Positions 8,471-17,748 of a stretch of DNA of 64,000 nucleotides are shown one piece after another. Positions within the stretch are counted from its first letter, which is position 1, and each line of letters opens with the position of its first letter. The notes beneath the pieces are model-generated. The model made no database searches. It saw only the letters and a program-made list of their open reading frames with translations, and had not been told where the DNA came from. The stretch spans positions 310,001-374,000 of the forward strand of contig CAVPDR010000002.1 in assembly GCA_963702705.1 (NCBI GenBank), given 5' to 3'. The position numbers and the translations under genes are program-made. Origin of the DNA: VRUE01 sp963702705. Lineage in GTDB: Bacteria > Actinomycetota > Thermoleophilia > Solirubrobacterales > 70-9.

Positions 8471-11400
8471 CGCCCTGCCCTCCCCTTGGCCTTGGCTTGC
8501 CCGTGCTTGTGCTTGGCGTGTTTCTTGTGTTTCTTGTGGGTCGGTTTTTTGTGTTTGGGGGGCGGGTTTTGGGGGCCTTCGAAGCCGGGGGTGGCCGGCG
8601 CTGCCTGGGCCGGGGGCGCCGGGGCGGGGCCGTGGCAGGCTTCCGCACCCACGCAGGCGATTTTCTGTGCGGGGTTCTGGGCGGGGAGGCCACCGCCCAC
8701 GCGGGCGTCATAGACGTCTTGCAGCTGGTCCTGGTCCTGGCCGACCAGCTGTTCGGTGGTGAAGAAGAAGGCGTCATCGCCACTTGCCGAGGCATCGCCG
8801 AAGAGCGAGCCCTGTTGGTCCTTGCCGCCTGAGATCAGGTAGAGGCAGCCTTCGTCGAGGACCGAGTAGGAGGGGGAGCCGACAGCACAGCTACCGCTTC
8901 CCGGTGCCTCCCACTCATAGACGTCGAAGGCTTCGTTGGTGTCTTGGAGGCTGAGCGCTTCGCCTGTCTCAAAGAAGGCGCGGTTGCCGTCGGCGGAGAG
9001 GTTTCGCGAGGCGACCGAGGCCGCACCGAGGCGCGGTGCCAGGCCGGGGAAGGTGATCGAGCCAAAGCGCGCCTGGCCTTCGGGGGATTCGCCGCTCGGG
9101 TTGCAGCTGAGGCAGCGGATCGCCGCATCGCCCACATGGAAGCGGTAGAGCTCGGGGGTGCCTTCGTTGTCGTAGGGGCCGAGCTTTTCTCGCGAGCGGA
9201 AGAGCAGGGTGCGGCCGTCGGCGCTGACGACCGAGGTCCTTGCCGCGTAGCCGGCGCTGCCGAACAGTCCTTCTGGCGTCGGCGCCCAGTCGAGCGCGTC
9301 GGTCAGCGAGGGGCTGGCCGAGCTCGGGCTGAGCTGCGCCACGAAGGAGATCGTCCCTTCCTTCCAGAGGTAGAGGTTGCATCTGCCGTTCAGCGAGGCC
9401 AGCGGCCCGTGTTTGCCCGGCCCCTGGCAGCTGCCTTCAGAGGCGCCCGCAGCCAGCACCCCGTTGGCGACGAAGTAGACGTGGGAGCCGTCATCGGAGG
9501 CTCCCAGGACGCCCAGCACCTCGGGCCCCTCGGCGCTTGCTTCCTGGGCGGTAAGGTCGGTCAGCCTCTGCCCCGCTTCGGCATTTGGGTCGAAGCGGTA
9601 TAGGTCGTTGCCGGGGTTGAGCGGCGCTTCGCCGTTTACCGCCCAGAAGAGATGGCTCGCGTCGGCGGCGAGGCCGTTGGGGGCGCCTTCGATCTTGATG
9701 AATTCTCGTTCGCAGCCCGGGAGGGTGTCGCATTCGCCGGGCACCAGGTCGCTCACCGGAGCCCGCCCGATCGCTTCTTCTCCCTGTGTTGCCCAGTAGA
9801 CGTCTTCGCCCTGCAGGGCGATGCCGCGGATGCCGGCTGTGCCTGCAAGGCCCAGAAAAAGGCGATTCTTCTTCCCCGCCTGCCAGCGGGATCCGGCTGA
9901 CGAAGCTCCAGTCGTTTGCCTCGTTGTCGGAGCTGAAGTAGACGTGGGTCGCGCTCAGCGCCACTCCGTAGGGGGTCTCGCTGACGAGGCGAAGAACTGC
10001 TGCTGCACCGCGCTGCCGTCGATCGCCGCCCGCCCGATCCCCCGCGGTCCCGATTTCACGCGGTTGGCCGCATTGGCCCAGTAGATGTGGCTTGTGTTGA
10101 CCGCGATCCCCTGCGGGTTGGAGGCGCCGGCGATGAACTGCGGTTCTTCTTCTTCGGCTTCTTCGGTTACCGGGTTGATCTTCGCCCGCCCGATCGCCCC
10201 GCAGCCGTTGATCGGCAGCTGAAGGACGTCTTTTTCCAGCGGCCCGGTGTCGGTCCAGTAGATGTGTTCGCCGTCCACGGCCACGTAGCGGGGGGTGGTC
10301 GGGGTCTGCAGGGTCACGGTTTCTTCGTCTTCTTCGATTTCGCATTCGGTCGGGCCGGGGGCGATGAAGGCGGGGTCGACATTGGTGCCGTCGAGGTCTG
10401 CGCGCCCGATTCCTCCGGTCGAGGGATCGGCCCAGTAGATGTGGGAGGCGTCTATCGCTAGGCCGACGGCGTGTTTGGGGATGAATTCGTCTTCGACGTC
10501 TGCCGGGTTGCCGTCGATGCTCTCGCGCACGATTGCCGCCTGGGGCTGTTCGGTGCCGGTCTTGGCGTCGTCGGTCAGCATCTCCGGCGAGGTGAAGAAG
10601 GCTTCCTCTCCATTTGCGCCGGCGGCCTGGAAGGCGGCGGGGGCGGGACCGGCGGCGTCCGTGCCGCCCGGGCCGGTGCCGTTGGTCTTCTCTGAGGCCG
10701 AGACGTGGATCGTGCAGGCCAGGGAGGGATCGGTGCAGCCTTCGCTGCCCTGCGGGCTCTGGGGCTGGGTCGGGTTCTGGCGCAGGTAGAGCTGGCCGCT
10801 GGCCACGGCGGTGAAGTAGATCGAGCCGTCTTCTGTGATCGCGCCGCTGTCTTGCAGGTAGTAGCCGCGCACGGCGCCGCCTTCCCTGACGCTGCCGGCG
10901 TTTATGCCTTTCGCCCAGTCATAGGGACCGGCGAAGGCCCCGCGTGCCAGCTCTGCTTCGGTTTCGGCGTCTTCGTTCAGCACACTTGCCAGGTGAAGCG
11001 TTTTGCTCTGCGCATCCCAGGCGTAGAGGTTGCGGGCGCCTTCTGTCGCTTCGGGCAGCAGTTTTGCCTTCGCTTCGAAGAGGACGACCGAGCCGTCTTT
11101 GGAGGCGCCGGCGTAGGAGAATTCGGCACCGTGGACGTAGGGGGTGATGAAGATCGGTTCTGAGCCGTCGGTGCCCTCTTCGAGCAGGGCTTCGGTCGGT
11201 GGATCGGCGAGCTGGGTCGCCTTGGAGAAGACCTTGGAGAGGTCGGGCAGCCAGCCCAGCACCTGGGCGCGCTCGCCGGTGGTGGCCGGGGGCAGGAGGC
11301 CCTGGGTCGACCAGTTCTCGCTGCCGCGCAGGGCGAGGTAGAGCGGCAGCGCCTGGGCGCCTTTGCCGCCGGGGATGCCGAAGGTCGAGCCTAACGTGAT

Positions 11401-11943
11401 CCCGCCCCCACCTTCGGCGGCTTTGACCAGGGAGACCCGCCCGGTGACGTCGCCGCCGTTCTTTTCGGTTGGCGAGGCCTGCTCATAGGCGCGGCCGTCG
11501 GGCAGTCCCGACAGCGAGGCGCCGTGGGTGGCGAAGATGTGGTCTGGGCCTTTGATGACGGTGGCGTTGTGGGCGACTAGGCGGACGTGGTAAAGGGTTC
11601 CCGGCGTGAGTCCCGTCACCGGTGCTTTGACCACCACCGCAGAGCTGCCTTCGCCGGCATCGGCGTCGGGCACCGGGACCCTGGCGCAGGCGCTTTTGGC
11701 GCAGTCGGAGGTGCCGTACTCGAAGCGGTAGTGGGTGTCTTCGCCGCCGGGGTTCAGCTCGGCTTCGAAGGTGGCGGTTTCGGTGCCGACTTCGGAGACT
11801 TTGGTCGCGGTGATCTGCGGTGGGGCTGCGCTCGCGTTGGCGGCGCCCAGCCCTGCACACACCAAGACGAGCGAGGTGGCGATCGCTGCCGATCTCACCC
11901 GCTTCGTCCTTCTCGCTGTTCCCCGCCGATGCCCCTTGCTCAT
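8467..11943 (-). CDS. Secreted FnIII / YWTD-type beta-propeller protein (~1158 aa), two frameshifts
   Basis: The protein starts with a basic signal region (MSKGHRRGTARRTKR, then a hydrophobic helix). It continues with a fibronectin-III-like domain at about 40-130 (ETATFEAELNPGGEDTHYRF…YHVRLVAHN). From about residue 490 come repeats of YWTD/SMP-30 type: AIDASHIYWADPSTGGIGRA, VDGEHIYWTD, VNTSHIYWANAANR, LSATHVYFSSDNE, LQGEDVYWAT. After these come PD40-like blades (SADGRTLLFRS) and a Lys/His-rich basic tail. The frame is broken twice, by a lost base near 9998 and an extra G near 9870. Joining the three frames restores one continuous protein ending at 8467. The errors compensate exactly, which fits either sequencing errors or a recent pseudogene. 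Likely exported and wall-associated. Confidence 0.75.
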
Positions 11944-11967
11944 CTGTCCCCTTCTTCCCTGGCCCCT

Positions 11968-11999
11968 GGGACCCGGGCCACCTGAGTGGCCCGGGTCCC
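11968..11999 (-). terminator. Strong hairpin between family A gene and propeller operon
   Basis: A perfect 14-bp GC stem (arms 11968-11981 and 11986-11999) with a 4-nt loop lies 51 bases after the family A frame and 25 bases before the propeller-protein ATG. It may end the upstream transcript or attenuate read-through. I see no separate promoter for the downstream operon in the short gap. Confidence 0.65.
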
Positions 12000-12049
12000 C
12001 ATCGGGTCAACGCCTTGCGGCGTTAGTACTTGAGTGCTGCTGGACTCGG

Positions 12050-12785
12050 TTACGGTAGAGTTAAGCCGCTCCAGTATTTCGCCACGACACGAGTTCGACT
12101 TATCGCTTCGCCGTATACCGTGGCTTTGTGTTCAGCCGTTTCGCTGATCGCCCAGATTTCAGTTAACGGGCAATTCTTTGATGTTGTGCGAGGTGGCTTC
12201 CGCTAACAGACCAGTCATGCCACCCGAGTCAACCACGCCAAGCTTCGAGCCGATGATCGGCACGTTTTCACCGATCGAGCATTCTTCGCCCATTTCGACG
12301 TGACCGAAGACCGGAACTACTTTGCCTTCGATTTTTTCTTCGACGGTCGATTCGATGATCGTCACGCCTTCGCCGGTTGAATGTTCGGTGAGCCTACCTT
12401 TGCCTTTGTTGCTCAGAATGACACCGGAATGTATACCTTTATCATTAGGTTTACAGGCGCCTTGGGTGGTGCCATTAACTTTCGTCGAACAGCCGGTAAA
12501 TTCCACGCTCCCGCCTGTCGACAGTTCACCTTTTTCAATCAGACTGACCGATACCAGTTTGCCGCCCGTACAGTTGAAGTCAACTGTATTGCCACCAATT
12601 TTAGTGTGGAGCGAGGCTTCTGGCGCAACTATTGATGCTTTTACTTCTTTGCTCGCTCCCGTTCCTAGGGCTGCCCCCCCGACCATCCAAGTAGGAGCTG
12701 CCTGCGCCGCACTGACACCAAACACACCTAGCGCCAGAAGACAAAGCCCGAGCACGACCCTGAGTCCACGTGTTAATCGAATCAT
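12050..12785 (-). pseudogene. Family A secreted protein, frameshifted near its C terminus
   Basis: The ATG at 12785 is preceded by GAGGAAAGAG as in the other family A genes. The first ~208 residues are intact: a signal peptide ending AQA, Cys blocks KVNGTTQGACKPN and GEECSIGEN, and the shared GKGRLTEHSTGEGV. The frame then closes early at 12159 (KELPVN). One base out of frame, the paralogue's ending continues (LTEIWAISETAEHKATV … YWSG) to a stop at 12050. A single extra base near 12165-12170 explains this. It could be a real C-terminal truncation, a slipped allele or a sequence error. Signal peptide and promoter are intact, so a shortened product may still be made. Confidence 0.75.
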
Positions 12786-12810
12786 CTCTTTCCTCTCTAT
12801 TGAGTTAGGC

Positions 12811-12847
12811 ATGTATGCAGACCGCATACATGGCGGACTTACCGCCA
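12811..12847 (-). promoter_or_regulatory. Two-hairpin 5' leader of family A gene, divergent sequence
   Basis: Minus strand: stem 1 is TGGCGG/CCGCCA with a 5-nt loop (12831-12847). Stem 2 is ATGTATGC/GCATACAT with a 5-nt loop (12811-12831). Architecture and position match the leaders at 30-65 and 2324-2358, but stem 2 has a completely different sequence. Confidence 0.6.
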
Positions 12848-12853
12848 GCACTC

Positions 12854-12882
12854 AATATCTCAATTAGGTACGCGAGAGTCAA
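12854..12882 (-). promoter_or_regulatory. Sigma-A type promoter of family A gene
   Basis: -35 TTGACT at 12877-12882, 17-bp spacer, -10 GATATT at 12854-12859, minus strand. Together with the collagen-gene terminator at 12963-13005 it accounts for most of the 12786-13032 intergenic interval. Confidence 0.7.
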
Positions 12883-12962
12883 GCTTAGGGTCTCTATGTT
12901 TTCTATCTCGAACGATGCCGTACCGCCTCTTAGGTCCACGAACGTTATTTAAAACCCTGCAT

Positions 12963-13005
12963 GGGCAAGCCCGCACGACCAGTGGGGAATCGTCCGGGCT
13001 TGCCC
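12963..13005 (-). terminator. Terminator of the collagen-like gene
   Basis: An 11-bp stem (GGGCAAGCCCG and its complement, 12963-12973 and 12995-13005) lies after the stop codon. A TTTT-containing run follows on the minus strand. Confidence 0.65.
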
Positions 13006-13032
13006 TCATTCGTTGATTCGCGGTCCTTGCTC

Positions 13033-13905
13033 TTAGCCCTTGAGCCCGAAGGTTCCGCTGCCGTGAGCGTCTGCTGTCGGTTTGGCGAACACCAAAAGTG
13101 CCCCGCCCCGATTGGCGCCCCGGTTCGCTTCAGAAATGGTCGAGGTCGGCTTATAGATGCCTTCGAACGTCGTGCCGGCAACGTTACTGCCTGTGTTTTC
13201 GTAGACACATAGTTCGCCTGAGTTTTTCGGTTTTGGAGCGGCTGCCGAACCTTCACAGAACGTTCCGAAGGTGCCTTCTGTGGAGTAGTGCACTTTTTCT
13301 GGCGTCAACGCGGCCGACATCGGTATCGAGAACGAAATTGGGGCGCGTATCACTTCGGAGTCACCTACAGTGATTTCTTCCGTGTTACCGCCCACTTCGA
13401 CTGTGAATTTCTCTACCGAACGGTCAAAGCCCCAGGTTCCCTGCTCAACTACTCCAGTCGGTAGCGTACACCCAGCCGTACTGCATACCCCTTCGGGACC
13501 CGTTGCGCCTTTTTCTCCGGTGCATACTTCAACCGGCGTGCCGCTGTCTTCTTTTTCAATCAGCGTGCCGCCGCGGCCGGAGCATTCGACTTCGCCGATC
13601 GGAACTTCTGTTACTGAGACGCTCTTGCCCGCCGGACCTTCGGAGCCGGCGCCTCCGGCGGCACCTTTAGCGCCCGGGGCGCCTGCGGTACCCGGTGCGC
13701 CGTTCGCTCCGGGTGCGCCGGGTTTCCCTGCGAATTTTTTCGCAATTGCCGTTACTTCTTTTTTTTGTTTGCCGGAGAGGCCTCCGCTTGCAGCGAAGGC
13801 GGCGCCGGTGAGGGCGAAAATGAGAGCGATTACGCCGATGGTGATTCCCGGTCCGTTGATATCGAGGCGCCTCTTGAGCCTCGCGAGCGCGTTGGTTCTT
13901 GTCAT
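13033..13905 (-). CDS. Membrane-anchored collagen-like protein (290 aa)
   Basis: A basic N terminus (MTRTNALARLKRRLD) leads into a single transmembrane helix or uncleaved signal (ITIGVIALIFALTGAAFAA). A short Gly-X-Y collagen-like tract follows at about 60-95 (GAPGANGAPGTAGAPGAKGA). The C-terminal ~190 residues contain four to six cysteines and a beta-rich region without a recognised fold. Such proteins are widespread in Solirubrobacterales and are presumed surface structures. A GGGAGGAG ribosome-binding site lies 14 bases upstream. The gene sits alone between its own terminator and the TetR gene. Its codon use is more AT-rich than that of its neighbours, like the family A genes. Confidence 0.8.
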   Translation of the reverse strand: MTRTNALARLKRRLDINGPGITIGVIALIFALTGAAFAASGGLSGKQKKEVTAIAKKFAGKPGAPGANGAPGTAGAPGAKGAAGGAGSEGPAGKSVSVTEVPIGEVECSGRGGTLIEKEDSGTPVEVCTGEKGATGPEGVCSTAGCTLPTGVVEQGTWGFDRSVEKFTVEVGGNTEEITVGDSEVIRAPISFSIPMSAALTPEKVHYSTEGTFGTFCEGSAAAPKPKNSGELCVYENTGSNVAGTTFEGIYKPTSTISEANRGANRGGALLVFAKPTADAHGSGTFGLKG

Positions 13906-13932
13906 GGTTTGAGTTGCTCCTCCCTGGTGTTT

Positions 13933-15360
13933 TTATCTTGCGACCGTGGTCCCATCCACGAGCCGGAGATCGAATTGAGGTGGCGTCGAGCGCCCATTGG
14001 AAAGAAGTGCGTGCTCTCGCTGGATCGCCTCGGCCGCCGCGCGAGGGCCAAGGGTCGGAGCCAGCATGAGATAGGCCATCGCGGAGGCCAGCTGGGGGGC
14101 GCGCTGCGCGTGGCTCGCGACGACCTCGTTGCGCACGGCGCTCCAGATGGCCCAGGCCGAGGCCTCGGTGGCGACCCGGTCCGTTCCGTTGCCTGGGGGC
14201 GCCGTGTCGACCTGGTCGGTCAGGCGTGCGAGGCCGGCGACAACAGACTCGGCGGTGCGGATCGCGCGATCGCCGGGTAGGCCGATCTCGCCGAAGCAGA
14301 CACTCGCAAAGGCCGGGTCATGAGCAGCCTGCAGGCAGAGACAGAGGATGGCGCGGTAGACGCCTCCCGTCGGCCGCGCCGCCCCCTGCGCCGCCGCGCT
14401 CGCAGCACCGATCGCCTCGGCGACGCGACGCTCGACCGCGGCGGCAAAGCAGTCATCGGCGCTGGAGAAGTGGCGGCTCAGTGCGCGACGCGGGACGCCG
14501 GCCGCGGCGAGCAACCGGCGCGTGGAGAGACTCCCGTAGCCCTCCGCGATCACGAGCTTGGTGACTGCGGAGAAGAGAAGGGCGAGGTCGCCAGACCGGA
14601 CCTCGCCCTTCTCGGCGCTTTCCGCATTGCTCGATGGAACTGGTGACGGGAAACTTGGCTCAGGCTCGTGGAGCGCAGGCCAGACGTCAAGCTCGGCGAG
14701 TGTTTCGGCGGCGTCGTCACAGAGAGACAGCGCCCACTGCGCCAACCGCTCGTCGATGTCCCGCTCGGCAATCCCACGACCGCCCACCAGTCGCGAGGCG
14801 AGAACGCCGGTGACGCCGGCGACGATGCCATCGACGAGCGGCACGGGGAGCCCCGCTCCGCCCCTGATGCGCTGCAGGCTCTCCCTGATCTGCGCACCGA
14901 TGAGATGGCCGGCGCGGCGCATCTGCTCGAGCGCAGGCGGCCCCACCGTGTAAGGCTCGATCAAGAGCAGGCGAGCGGTGCCCGGGTTGCGGCTGAGCTG
15001 GTCCGCCAGCGCCTCGACGACCCGGCGCACCTCGTCGCGGGGATCTCGGGCGCTCGCTTTTGCCAGTGCCAGGTCGCGCAAAAGGCGGTGCGTGAGGAGC
15101 CGTTGGCAATCGAGGAAACAGGCCTCTTTGCTCGAGTAGCACTGGTAAAAAGTGCGGCTGGACACTCCAGCCAACCCGGTCAGCTCACGGACCGTTACGG
15201 CGCTGAAACCGCCCTCCGCCACGAGACCCACCATCGCTCGCTCAAGGCGAAGGCGCTGGTGGCCAGCGACCTCGGCCGCGTCGCGCCCGGGTCCCGGCTT
15301 CAGCTTTGCAAGAAACGCCCCGGAGAATTCTGGAGCGAGGTCGACCGCAGCCTCAGGCAC
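13933..15360 (-). CDS. TetR/AcrR-type regulator with two DNA-binding domains (475 aa)
   Basis: The length is about double that of a normal TetR protein. The first helix-turn-helix lies near residues 50-85 (TVRELTGLAGVSSRTFYQCY). A second, complete one lies near 265-315 (LSTRRLLAAAGVPRRALSRHF). Each is followed by a helical domain typical of TetR ligand-binding regions, so the protein is a tandem fusion that mimics a dimer. It starts at GTG 15360. It is monocistronic, bounded upstream by the hppA terminator, and its target is not evident. Candidates are its own promoter region and the adjacent secreted genes. Confidence 0.85.
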   Translation of the reverse strand: MPEAAVDLAPEFSGAFLAKLKPGPGRDAAEVAGHQRLRLERAMVGLVAEGGFSAVTVRELTGLAGVSSRTFYQCYSSKEACFLDCQRLLTHRLLRDLALAKASARDPRDEVRRVVEALADQLSRNPGTARLLLIEPYTVGPPALEQMRRAGHLIGAQIRESLQRIRGGAGLPVPLVDGIVAGVTGVLASRLVGGRGIAERDIDERLAQWALSLCDDAAETLAELDVWPALHEPEPSFPSPVPSSNAESAEKGEVRSGDLALLFSAVTKLVIAEGYGSLSTRRLLAAAGVPRRALSRHFSSADDCFAAAVERRVAEAIGAASAAAQGAARPTGGVYRAILCLCLQAAHDPAFASVCFGEIGLPGDRAIRTAESVVAGLARLTDQVDTAPPGNGTDRVATEASAWAIWSAVRNEVVASHAQRAPQLASAMAYLMLAPTLGPRAAAEAIQREHALLSNGRSTPPQFDLRLVDGTTVAR

Positions 15361-15505
15361 GATAGGCGCTACCGATCCCTAGCACTACTCCCCCAACAGC
15401 CAACCCGGTCTCCCTCGTTTAGGACCTCCGCGGTTTCCGAAAGTCCCCCCGAAATTTCCTAATGTTTTAACAGACCGAAGACCGCCTTGCAAGCAGGGAT
15501 TTATG

Positions 15506-15525
15506 CGGGCCGCCCAGGCGGCCCG
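15506..15525. terminator. Short GC hairpin between hppA and the TetR gene
   Basis: A perfect 9-bp stem (CGGGCCGCC/GGCGGCCCG) with a 2-nt loop, about 40 bases beyond the hppA terminator on the minus strand. Possibly a second termination signal. The rest of 15361-15505 shows nothing distinct. Confidence 0.4.
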
Positions 15526-15561
15526 TCGGGGATGACCCAGCGGGCGGGCCTCTTGAGACGC

Positions 15562-15596
15562 AAAAAGGGGAGGGGCCGCAGCTGCGGCCCCTCCCC
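15562..15596 (-). terminator. Rho-independent terminator of the hppA operon
   Basis: A 30-bp perfect palindrome (15567-15596), followed on the minus strand by five T residues (15562-15566), 27 bases after the hppA stop codon. This is the clearest intrinsic terminator in the window. Confidence 0.85.
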
Positions 15597-15622
15597 CGTG
15601 TTCTCCAGGTTTGGCCTGGGAG

Positions 15623-17710
15623 CTAGAAGTGGACGATCGGAATGATCAGGATCGCGACGATGTTGGCGACCTTGATCATCGGGTTGATCGCCGGGCCTGC
15701 CGTGTCCTTGTAGGGATCGCCGACGGTGTCGCCGGTGACCGAGGCGGCGTGGGCCTCTGAGCCCTTGCCACCGTGGGCACCGTCCTCGATCAGCTTCTTG
15801 GCGTTGTCCCAGGCGCCGCCGCCCGCGGTCATCGAGACCGCGGCGAAGAGGCCAACGACGATGACGCCGATCAGCAGGCCGCCGAGCGCATCGACGCTGA
15901 GCACGCCGACGATGACGGGGACGACGATCGGGATCAGCGAGGGAAGAATCATCTCCTTCTGCGCCGCCAGGGTGACGATCGAGACCGTCTTGGCGTAGTC
16001 GGGCTTTTCAGTGCCCTCCATGATCCCCGGATGCTCGCGGAACTGCTCGCGGACCTGTTCGACCACCTCGCCCCCGGCGCGGCCGACAGCCTCGATCGCG
16101 AAGGCGGCGAAGAGGTAGACCATCATGCCGCCGATGATCAGCCCGATCAGCACGTCGGGACTACTCAGGTTGAAGAGGCCGTTGAGATCGAACCCGGCCG
16201 GGGCCTCCCCGGCGAGTTCGCTCTTGAACGCCGCGAACAGCACCAGCGCCGCCAGCGCGGCCGAGCCGATCGCGTAGCCCTTGGTGACCGCCTTGGTCGT
16301 GTTGCCGACCGCGTCGAGGGGATCGGTGACGGCGCGCACCTCCTCGGGCAGGTCCGCCATCTCGGCGATGCCGCCGGCGTTGTCGGTGATCGGCCCGAAG
16401 GCGTCGAGGGCGACGATCAGACCGCAGAGCGAGAGCTGCCCCATCACGGCGATGCCGATGCCGTAGATGCCCGCCAGCTCGTTGGCGCCGAGAATCGCGA
16501 AGGCGATCACCAGCGCCGGAGCTGCGGTTGACTGGAAGCCCTGGGCCAGGCCCTGGATGATGTTGGTCGCGTGGCCGGTCTCCGATGCCTTGGCGATCGT
16601 CTTGACCGGGCGGAAACGGGTCGACGTATAAAATTCGGTGATCACGAAGAGCAGCGCGGTGACCGCGACGCCGATCACTGCGCAGAGCCAGAGGTCGGTG
16701 GTGGTGATCGCGTCGGCGCCGGCGCTGAGGCCGAGTCGCACCGGTTCGCTCATCAGCCAGTCGGTGATCGGGTAGAAGGCCGCGATCGAGAGGATCCCGG
16801 CCGCCACCACCCCGGTGTACAGCGCCCCCTCGACCCGGTCGGTTTTGGTCCGCACCAGCAGCGCCCCGATGATCGAGGCGACGATCGCGACGGCGCCGAT
16901 GACCAGCGGGTAGATCGCGACGTTGCTGGCGAATTCGCCGCCGGAGCCGGTGAAGGTGAGCACGCCGAGCAGCATCACGGCAACCGAGGTGACCGCGTAG
17001 GTCTCGAAGAGGTCCGCTGCCATGCCGGCGCAGTCGCCGACGTTGTCGCCGACGTTGTCGGCGATCACGGCCGGGTTGCGCGGGTCGTCCTCGGGGATCC
17101 CCGCCTCGACCTTGCCGACGAGGTCGGCGCCGACGTCGGCGGCCTTGGTGAAGATGCCGCCGCCGAGCCGGGCGAAGACGGAGATCAGTGAGCCACCGAA
17201 GCCGAGGCCGACGAGTGCGTCGACCGCCTCCTTGTCGGAGCTGCCGGTGAGCACGAGCAGGCCGTAGTAGCCGGCGACGCCGAACAGCGCCAGGCCGACG
17301 ACCAGAAGGCCCGTCACCGAACCGCCCTTGAAGGCGACGTCGAGCGCGGGCGGCACGCCGCCGCGAGCCGCCTCGGCGACCCGGGCGTTGGCCCGCACCG
17401 AGACGTTCATGCCGATGAACCCGGCAGATCCCGAGAGGATGCCGCCGAGGACGAATCCAAGCGCGGTCTTGTAGTCCTGCAGAAGCCAGAGCACGATCGC
17501 GATCGGTACGGCGACCATGGCGATGATCGTGTACTGGCGGTTGAGGTAGGCCTTGGCGCCTTCCTGCACCGCCCCTGAGATCTCCTGCATCAGGTCGTTG
17601 CCTGGCGACTTCGCCAACAGGCGCTGGGTGATGATGATTCCGTACAGGACGGCCGCCCCTGCGCAGGCAAGCGCGACGACGACTCCGTATTCGGTCAAAA
17701 AGCTGGTCAA
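15623..17710 (-). CDS. hppA: Membrane-bound proton-pumping pyrophosphatase, K+-independent type
   Basis: The enzyme couples hydrolysis of pyrophosphate to H+ transport across the membrane. The 695 residues form about 16 hydrophobic helices. The catalytic loop is visible as PEDDPRNPAVIADNVGDNVG followed by DCAGMAADLFE; a second acidic loop has DNAGGIAEMADLPEEVR, and a third DTVGDPYKDTAGPA near the C terminus. The motif GNTTKAVTKG carries Lys where K+-dependent enzymes have Ala, so the protein should be K+-independent (family knowledge). Start TTG at 17710 has GGAGG about 8 bases upstream. It is the last gene of the long tsaE-rex-ybdK operon. Together with the PPi-type phosphofructokinase at 58271-59299 it points to pyrophosphate as an energy currency. 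Confidence 0.97.
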   Translation of the reverse strand: MTSFLTEYGVVVALACAGAAVLYGIIITQRLLAKSPGNDLMQEISGAVQEGAKAYLNRQYTIIAMVAVPIAIVLWLLQDYKTALGFVLGGILSGSAGFIGMNVSVRANARVAEAARGGVPPALDVAFKGGSVTGLLVVGLALFGVAGYYGLLVLTGSSDKEAVDALVGLGFGGSLISVFARLGGGIFTKAADVGADLVGKVEAGIPEDDPRNPAVIADNVGDNVGDCAGMAADLFETYAVTSVAVMLLGVLTFTGSGGEFASNVAIYPLVIGAVAIVASIIGALLVRTKTDRVEGALYTGVVAAGILSIAAFYPITDWLMSEPVRLGLSAGADAITTTDLWLCAVIGVAVTALLFVITEFYTSTRFRPVKTIAKASETGHATNIIQGLAQGFQSTAAPALVIAFAILGANELAGIYGIGIAVMGQLSLCGLIVALDAFGPITDNAGGIAEMADLPEEVRAVTDPLDAVGNTTKAVTKGYAIGSAALAALVLFAAFKSELAGEAPAGFDLNGLFNLSSPDVLIGLIIGGMMVYLFAAFAIEAVGRAGGEVVEQVREQFREHPGIMEGTEKPDYAKTVSIVTLAAQKEMILPSLIPIVVPVIVGVLSVDALGGLLIGVIVVGLFAAVSMTAGGGAWDNAKKLIEDGAHGGKGSEAHAASVTGDTVGDPYKDTAGPAINPMIKVANIVAILIIPIVHF

Positions 17711-17748
17711 GTCAGATCCTCCGGCAGTGGTTTGAGCGGCGCGGGAGT

